DNA from: Breviolum minutum Mf 1.05b.01
Taxonomy: Eukaryota > Sar > Dinophyceae > Suessiales > Symbiodiniaceae
Reading direction: 5' to 3'
Length of the DNA: 64,000 bases
Assembly (NCBI GenBank): GCA_000507305.1
Contig: DF241742.1
Location: 2,658 to 66,657, forward strand
The notes under the pieces were generated by a model that was given only the letters and a program-made list of their open reading frames with translations, searched no databases and was not told the origin of the DNA. Positions 56,740 to 64,000 of the stretch are shown piece after piece. Position numbers and translations under genes: made by a program. Every line of letters starts with the position of its first letter. The stretch's first letter is position 1.

Positions 56740-59700
56740 ATGCCAAACAAATGTAGGCGCATGCAAGATGATGAAGCATTGCGTGCATGCCCTGTTTTCA
56801 CCTCCGCCATTGCTTTTTGCCTGCACAAACTCAAACTGGGCGGAAAGCATGGCGTTATCGACGCGAGACATTGCCACCATGCATTGCATGTAGTCCTGCG
56901 CACATCCTGTGCTTTTCGAAACGGCCAACAGGGCTTTGTATGTGGAATAGTCCTTGACTGACGAAACCTCCAAAGGAGTGAAGCCGGCAAACCAAAAAGA
57001 TGTCAACGTAAAGTTCTCTGGCGGATCCACGAAACACCTGCCAACCAGCTGAGTTGTGAAGCCTTGCAATGATTTTTGTTGAAGCTTCAGTGTTTGTTCA
57101 TGTCCAAGGTTTAGCAACATGCAGGTTGACCTCCACTGGATTTTCAGGTGTGGCAGACAGGTGGATTGTGTTTTCCTTTTCATTAGGTTTTCTTTTGGAT
57201 TTCCTTCTGATTGGGGAAATGATCCAATTTGACAAGCATTTTTGAACCAAGTTAAAGCACGAACATGTTTGCTGCGCTCCTTTTATTGCTGAGGGGTATA
57301 CAGGTTGACAGGCCGTTGGCCTAAGCAGTTGAGGTAGTTTGCCTCATTAGGGTCCAGTTTTGATAGATCCCATGTAGTGCAGGACTGAATTCTCATCAAC
57401 AGAGCGAAATTTGAGACTTCACAGCGTATCCACCATTAGTGCTGATGGTTGATAAACTCGTGAGGCTGCATATGGTCGATAGATACATAGCAAGCTCAAA
57501 TCGGTCATCGGTCAAAGCACAACATCACAAATCACAAAGCAGCACTTTTGTGAGTAATACTAGGCAATCTTTTCTTGAGGCAAACGTTGCACTGGAAACT
57601 CCTCTTGAAGGAATGTAGAATAGTTTCGTGTAATAGAACTTACTTAACGCTTACAGAACTGTTTTGTTGGAGGCTTTTGCCAGGGTGAACACGATGCGCA
57701 ATTTGTACAAGACCTCTTGGTGCGCACGGATGGATAGCAGATATTCCCCCCCATTTGGCATTTTGGGTGATAGGTCTTTCATACTTTGAAAAACCAGACA
57801 GATATCTTGGGTCACCACGTTGATTTTGTTCTGAGCAAGTCCTTCCCTTCTGCAGGCTCCGCAGCTAATGTGATCTGCCGCTTGGACCGGGAAAAGTGTT
57901 TCCCAATGCCACGGAGCTCTACCGCAGAAGTTGATCAACATAATTCCCAGAAGCCTTCTAAGACAAAAAATATACAAGATGCAAGATCTTTGTTTCAAGT
58001 TGCAGATTCTTGAGACTGTTTAGAAGGCTACTTCTACGTGGGGAATGAAAACAGTGCTTCAACGACTCCAATGGTCGGGCCTGGGTGAAGCAAAGAAAAA
58101 AGATGGTGAGGGGCAACGGTGAGCAGCATGCAGACAGTGAAATTCTGAAAATAGAAGTGATGGCCAGCTTGTCATTCACTTCAGAAAAAGGAATCCTTCT
58201 TCGGAGCGTGACTGACTGACTGCTATGTTGATTGCCCAAAGGGAGCGCGCAAAGTGCAGCTTCCTTGCCATGTTGCATACATGGAAACTGTTCAACAGGA
58301 AGTTCCTTGAGTCTAGCAAACAAATAGCAGATGACTGAAATGCTGCACCAAACCAAACAAGTTGTCATGGTCACTAGCACTTGAGGAATGCATAAGCATA
58401 AAAGCTTTTGTGCTTTCAATAGTTGGCAAAACTCTTGCGCGATGAGTTCCAAACGCACTAAGCGGAGGAAGGAACCGAAGAACAAAGAGGTGCAGGGTGA
58501 AGAGTGTTGCTTGAGAATTGGGATCTGTTCATCACCAAAGCTGACTGTTGCGTGCTGAAATGAGCGAGGGAAGGCATCTGAAATTACAGACATTTGTCAG
58601 ACATTTGTCGGTTCCTTCCCCAACATGTCAGATAGTTCAGTCGTTCCTTCCAAGTGGCAAGTGGCAGGAACCAGCAGAATCTGCCTGCATCAGTAACTGT
58701 AACAATCGTATGGTATCAGTGTTTGCAGGCTTGGTCCAGCATCTTTTACCAATAGCTTGCTGCCAGGTAAAAAAGGACTTGACTCCGCAGTTCGTCAATT
58801 GTGACCTGGCGGACAACAAATACGCTGGCATCATCCGAGAGGCGCCACCGATCTGTTGTTTTCTTGCATGTTAGTTAAATCAACTTAATCCACGGTCTGA
58901 ATGGAGTAGTAACCACCTACTATGGGAAGACCGTTGGGATATACAGTTGAAAAAACAAGGCATTTCTTGCCAACCTTTTTTCTTGTGTTGTGTTGTGCCC
59001 AAAAAACACACATATAAATACACAGACAAACCCACCACAGCTACGACCAAGACTCTTCGCGCAAAAAACCATTTTCTCTGGAGGATTTACTTGGATCACA
59101 GTTTCTCGAGGGAACCGCCTCCTACATTTGGTTTGAGACCCAGATGCATTTTGCAAAAAAACATGGGTTGTGAAAGTTGACATGGGCTCCAACATCTCTT
59201 GTTGCTTCAGGTCATCTGGGACAAAGTACGAAGGGTCAGATTCTTAAAATCTGTGAAAGTCTTGGGTAAGGCAAAGTGTGCCGAAAGGTGCCCAAAATGC
59301 CCAAAGATAATCGCCTATTTTTTTGGCTTAACTGGACATGAAAGTTGTTGTGGACCTCCGAAAAAGGATCTTATGATTTCGGTCATTTTCTTTTGATTTG
59401 GAAAATGAACATTGGTTTTTGCCAATAAAAACTGGATTGTATGGGAAACTTGGCATAGCACTGAATTTCTCGAGGCCTTTTGTGGCCAGTCAGATCGAGG
59501 GTCGTGGGACGTGCTCTCTGCTCGAGTTCTTCCACTGGATTGGGGTTTTGAATGGGTGATTTCACTCGTAGATGAAGCCACCTGAATTGGGTATGGATGG
59601 GTATGGTATAAGGATAAACTCCAGGGCGTGGCTGTGATCTACTTGCCAGGTTTGTTTGGAATGATGGCTCCAAGTATGAGGCCAACATGACCAACAGCTC

Positions 59701-59806
59701 TCCTTTGTCACAAGGTTGTGTTTGTGGTTCACAGATGTTAAGCTGCGCAAAATCCTTGTCAGGGTGAGCTATTAGGTGGACGTCGCAATGGCGAAGGGTG
59801 CTACAA
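56740..59806 (-). CDS. Candidate minus-strand multi-exon gene, possibly a membrane protein
   Basis: Several minus-strand segments look like exons. 59643 to ~59806 (CDVHLIAHPDKDFAQLNICE, then GELLVMLASYLEPSFQTNLA) has a GT donor. A second at ~59060-59170 reads QTKCRRRFPRETVIQVNPPE. 58750-58862 (WRLSDDASVFVVRQVTIDEL then RSQVLFYLAASYW) has an AAG acceptor and a GTAAAA donor. A longer frame at ~58000-58593 contains two hydrophobic stretches (LVTMTTCLVWCSISVICYLF and LPLTIFFLCF). Others are ~57655-57850 (KINVVTQDICLVFQSMKDLS) and ~56740-57060. No family was recognised. Exon joins are unproven, and the pieces may belong to more than one gene. The 58750-58862 and 59643-59806 exons are the best supported. 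Confidence 0.4.
57378..57402. mobile_element. Half-copy of the CTGTTGATGG inverted-repeat family
   Basis: GTGCAGGACTGAATTCTCAT followed by CAACAG matches the right arm of the family with a few changes. No left arm is seen nearby, so it is a relic. Confidence 0.45.
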
Positions 59807-60271
59807 ATCTCATGATGGTGAGGAACCGAGGAATTGACCCCGGATTCCCCACGCTTCCAAAAATGGGTCCCAGACCCCTTTACTTGGCAGCTAATCATGT
59901 TGCTTGTCATGTCAGTTTCAACTTGAGGATCCAGGTATCTTACCTCAGCTGCCCTTAATGAAACAATGGAATGTTTTTTTGGGTGAAGCGGCCGAGGTAA
60001 GACACGTTATGTTGGCCAATGGCTGGATGGGAAGCGCCATGGGTCAGCGGGCAGCAGATGATGTAGGGCTATTTTGAGGGACAGCAGATGATGAGATGTA
60101 GCTGCCGTTGGGAAACACATTTTTTGTTAAAGGCCAAATTAAATGCATTATCCCTTGGATACTGATTGCATTCATAAAATTCATTACCCTCCCCAAAACT
60201 TACAGCTCGCCACTGCAAAATGACGCAAAAAGAAGACGATCCGGCTTCCTTTTTTTGGGCCTGGCCACGGC
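59807..60271. other. Spacer between divergent candidate genes
   Basis: This lies between the start side of the minus-strand candidate gene and the plus-strand MORN gene. No promoter motif could be identified, as expected where TATA boxes are not used. A B-box-like GGGGTCAATTCC occurs on the minus strand near 59838. Confidence 0.3.
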
Positions 60272-63200
60272 CTATTTTCAGGGGTAAGCTCGCTGTTAGT
60301 TTCATGGAGGGTAAGATCCATGGTGTGAATCTTTCGAAGCCGAGGCAAGGGAAGTTGACATATAGCTCCGAGTGCCCCTCCTTCTACGATGGTGGCTGGC
60401 AGGCTTACACCGGAACCATGGGAATGATAGATGCGCAGTTTTCGACCAAAAAATACCAGCATTTTAAAAGGTATGGTTAAGGTTAAGGCACTGTTTTACT
60501 GATGTTGTTTTTGTGTAGATCTCTGCGTTTGCAGTGCTTTAACAGCCAAGCTGATGTGAGTATGTTGCTTGTCCTTAACTTTTGTGACAATTATCATCCT
60601 ATAGTATCATATCGTTTTGTATCATATCGTCTCATATTGTAAGCCCCTAAAATTAATTTAACAGCAGCTCCGTCCAGGCCGGGCAAAAGCATGGCTATGG
60701 CAAGCAGTCAGGAATCTGAGAGGATGTGGCACTCGGATCAACGAGCCATGCATGACATGTGGTTTGAGGTTGTGGCCCAGCGGGAATTGCTACGAAGGCG
60801 AATGGAAGTTGCTACCTTAACCCAATGGTTGTTTCTGGTTCCCATAACAGGTGGTAGGTAGCATATAACAATTGATTCACATTTTTTTCGCGTCACTGTA
60901 CATTTGATGTAGAACAAAAACTGTGATCATCTCATCATGAATAAACAGTTACTGAATTTCAATTTTTCGTTTTATCAACATCTCTCAGAAGTTAAGGTTG
61001 GGCAAAATGCATGGCTTCGGCACAATGTTTTGGAAAAATGGAAGCAGCCTCTTGGCTTCGTCGTTAACCTTCCATCATGTCTCTATGCCTGGAAACGCCG
61101 TGTGGAGCGTCGTTTGGCTCGTTCAAATATCCAAGGTGCTGAGATCTACACTGGAGAATGGGTCGTTTCTTGGAGAATTTGCTGGGGATTTCACTTGACT
61201 TTCAAGCAGCCCCAAGGAGGAAAAAAATCAGTTGAAAATTGAAAGATCTTTGATCAGTTGTTTTGAAAGTGACCTTTTGACTCCTGCGTTGGAGGTCACT
61301 TTGACCCACAGATCAGCAACTTTGTAGTGCTTTGTACTTGGCAACAAGAATCAACAATGGTTAATCCGTGATATGCCTGACATGCAAATATATGTAAAGG
61401 GGGCGCGATGAACGGAGGGAGCTTGCGATTGCTGGGACCCAAAGAGCTGACTTGGCTAAGGAGAACTGTCCACATGGCCTGAAACTCAGAAAATAACTAC
61501 AAAGCGAGGCTTGTCTCAGCTGAACGTGATGAACACAAGTCCTAAGTTGTTATTTGTTTCGGAGGTTTGATGTTTAGTCTGTAACTAATTCAGGGAGACA
61601 TACAAATCTCTAAACCGTAGAGTTCGTAAGAAAGCAATGGATTTTGGGCCCTCAAAGTTTTCTTGAAACATCACCATAATTTTGGCCACTTGGTAGGAGC
61701 AATCGTACAACAAGGCACTTTCTGGTCTGATCTCCCCAACACTTGGGACTAATTTTGAAATCCAAGCCCATTCCATGAACCAATACTAGAAGATTTATAT
61801 AAGTATGCGTACCGCAACATATAGTTCGTATGTCACACATGTCACATATTAATATACACATGTCACAAAAATTCACACATTTCACACATTATTCCATCAA
61901 ACAAACCTTCTGATATATCTCTACCCCATCCCAGTTGTTGTATGTTTTTTTTGGGACTTAGAAGGAGACTCCACAAAATGCCACTGCCATGGTGTGTGTT
62001 GGGGCCAACCCGGAATCGACTGAGGTGAAGGTACACATACCTGGCTCACATTGGATCGACCTGAATCCACCACGGAAACTTGGGTCGTTGCAGGAAAACC
62101 AAGGTTGGATTGATTTTTTGTTGGAAGCATAGGGCAGGGAAGGTCAGGAGGGAAGACTTTTGTAAGTTTTTTTTTGAAAGAAGAGTTTTGAAGCTTGCAA
62201 TGTCAAGTTGTTGTAAAAGATCAGACATAATGGTGTATGCAAGATTTTAAAGGTAAGAAGGGCATTGTTGGATATGAATTTCAAGCCCTGGAAGAGGTGG
62301 TAACTGATGGTACAATAGCTGCGTTTCTTGGATTCGCAACGTTTGGATCTAAGGAGAGCTGGCTGAATCAGCCATCACCACCACCTTCAGCAGGGGGGGT
62401 CGGTGTGCCTAACGGCCCGCCGTCCTTGACGAATGCGAATGCGTTTCCACAGGAGCTGCCGGGCGTTTCCATCACCAACCGAAATGAAACTTATGAAACA
62501 CCTATGAAACCTATCAAATAACATCCTCTGCCACAAAAGTGCTTAAACATGGGGAAGGATTGAGTAATGTTGAGATGGAGAAACTGGTTATCAGTACACC
62601 CCTGAAATTTGGTATAGCAAAAATGATGTTTTGGAACATGTATCCGGCTTCAAACATGGCGTCATTTTGGGTATCTATGTTAAATTTCGCGGTGGCTTTC
62701 CCATCTTCCTTTGGATGCTTTCATCCGCAGGAGCTTAGACGGCATGAGGCACAGATGCATCACACACAGCAGCTGCCTGGCAAGCACTGCAAAATAGGTA
62801 GTATGGTGACAAACATCCGTTTTTTGGGTCCTTGTGCTCTGCAAATCTATGAGAATCTATGTATATCTCTTATAGTGGGTTTTCCTTCTTCCTTGATCTT
62901 CGTAGTGCAACTCATGAGTCTTCGAGATCTGTGGATAGTGTTTTGTTGTCGACCATTCGAAGAGTAGACGATCTTTCATTTTTAATGACAGGACTCGACT
63001 GTAGTTCTTCCCTATAATATCATTTGATGTTTTTTTTCATCCTCATGAAGTCATCCACCAATCGGTGGAGGTGGTCACCGGCCAGAAACAGGGGGCTGTC
63101 ACTGCCACGGCTTGAGGCTCAACAACCGCTACACTGGTCAGTGGGTCTGGGGTCGCTACTTGGCATCATGTCAGTCGTAAGGCCTATAGGGATTCATATG

Positions 63201-63850
63201 GATTCAGATATAGGGCAACGGACACAAGAATGAGGAATTCACAACGCAAAAAAATGGGTGCTTGGGGTGTAGACCCTACTTAGAGGGATAATTTCACCCT
63301 ACAAAGCATGGAGACCTTACAAAAAACAAAGTGCTTCAAGGCTTGTTTTTCAATATTCGTAGCTGCTCAACTCACGCTTCCCCTTTTTGGCCGACTGGCC
63401 TTGGCCTCGTTGGAGCACCCCAGATGAGGTGATTTGATGATGCTTGAAGTCATACCACAGAAATATGGGGTGTCTAGTGATGTTGATAAAAGTGAATAAC
63501 TATTTCTCCATGACTATAGCTATACCTACGGCATATCTTTTCGTAGCGAAAACCCCCTTTTGGTCAACATCTGTCTACCAAAAGGATGCTAGCTACGAAA
63601 GTGCTACTAAGCCAAGGACGTCAGGGTGTTGGCACTTTCTACTATGCCAATGGTGCTTACTACTCGGGGGAGCTCCTGGCTGTGTTAAGAACTGCCGTTG
63701 TTTGCGTGAAAAATTCCAACGGAAAAATCAACGCCAGGAGTGGAAAAGCAATGTCAAGGAGGGTAACGGGCGTCATACCTTTGATGATGGAAAGGTATAT
63801 GATGGGTATGGTCCTCGGTTTTTCAACGACGTGAAACGACCATGTGAGAG
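60272..63850 (+). CDS. MORN-repeat protein, several exons, possibly continuing past the window
   Basis: MORN motifs (Y-x-G-x-W...G-x-x-H-G-x-G) recur in plus-strand segments. They are ~60290-60470 (MEGKIHGV, FYDGGWQA), ~60681-60807 (GQKHGYGKQ, then LWPSGNCYEGEWK), ~60997-61170 (VGKMHGFGTMFWKNGS, EIYTGEW), ~63105-63150 (HGLRLNNRYTGQWVWG), ~63612-63680 (QGVGTFYYANGAYYSGE) and ~63760-63800 (GNGRHTFDDGKVYDGYG). NCYEGEWK joins VGKMHGFG cleanly across an intron ending AAG|G. MORN arrays bind membranes or scaffold partners and are common in protist cytoskeletal, ciliary and signalling proteins. At least seven units are visible. Intervening exons between 61200 and 63080 are not resolved, and neither the start codon nor the stop is certain. 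No catalytic domain is visible in the window. Confidence 0.7.
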
Positions 63851-64000
63851 ATGCTTGACATTTTGTTGTTGAGGAAATTTGAAGCTGATCGCATGGTGGA
63901 CTACAGTATGGCACCCAGATGCTTTGGCCTTGTTTTTGGACAAATCAAAATGCTGCGATGGAGGTAAGCCTGAACTTTCCAAAGAAGAAAATCCTGTCTG

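Overview
The window reads as nuclear DNA of a dinoflagellate, most likely a Symbiodiniaceae-like alga. The reasons are visible in the sequence. Genes are split into many short exons. Introns usually end in AG followed by G, and a good share begin with GC or GA instead of GT. One gene begins with a signal-plus-transit type presequence of the kind used for peridinin plastids. A degenerate CCCTAAA (plant-type telomere) island is present, tandem gene copies are common, and simple repeats are abundant. The species is not determinable from this alone. There is no bacterial-style operon structure, and no rRNA, CRISPR or convincing tRNA gene. Two assembly gaps (33084-33874 and 50106-50109) and one isolated N (near 24364) are present.

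Layout. 1-1835: simple repeat and exons of an unidentified plus-strand gene. 1836-6081: an almost fully resolvable ~15-exon cyclopropane-fatty-acyl-phospholipid synthase (CFAS) family methyltransferase with a plastid-type leader. 6082-11118: weak candidate exons, a small inverted-repeat element and a CATGCATCAT minisatellite. 11119-16983 and 17822-23190: a direct segmental duplication of 5-6 kb. Each copy carries a gene encoding an N-terminal MGCTCSK acylation signal, an EF-hand, a TIR-like middle domain and ankyrin repeats. Copy A has one long open frame of 886 codons. Copy B is broken by a nonsense codon, a 5' deletion and a frameshift. 23191-32206: microsatellites, TA-flanked inverted-repeat elements, a telomere-like island, and scattered exons of a secreted cysteine-rich PAN/Apple-like gene. 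32207-37113: repeat-rich, with a gapped foldback structure and CGTTGC low-complexity DNA. 37114-38343: an intronless four-helix membrane protein. 40928-46560: three tandem copies of a two-finger CCCH zinc-finger gene. 47165-48049: an intronless protein with a zinc-binding N-terminal region and a ParB-like C-terminal motif. 50370-53704: a ~15-exon NIMA-related (Nek) kinase with a DFN instead of DFG motif and an inverted-repeat element in one intron. 56740-59806: candidate exons of a minus-strand gene. 60272 to about 63850: a plus-strand MORN-repeat gene that may continue past the window.

The genes do not form an obvious pathway. The shared themes are gene-family expansion by tandem duplication (ankyrin/TIR-like, CCCH), regulation and signalling (Nek kinase, EF-hand, CCCH, MORN), and dispersal of short non-autonomous inverted-repeat elements through introns and spacers. 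The most interesting system is the acyl-anchor/EF-hand/TIR-like/ankyrin protein and its decaying sister copy. Exon joins were made by eye from frame, family similarity and splice-site context, so exon limits marked approximate may shift.
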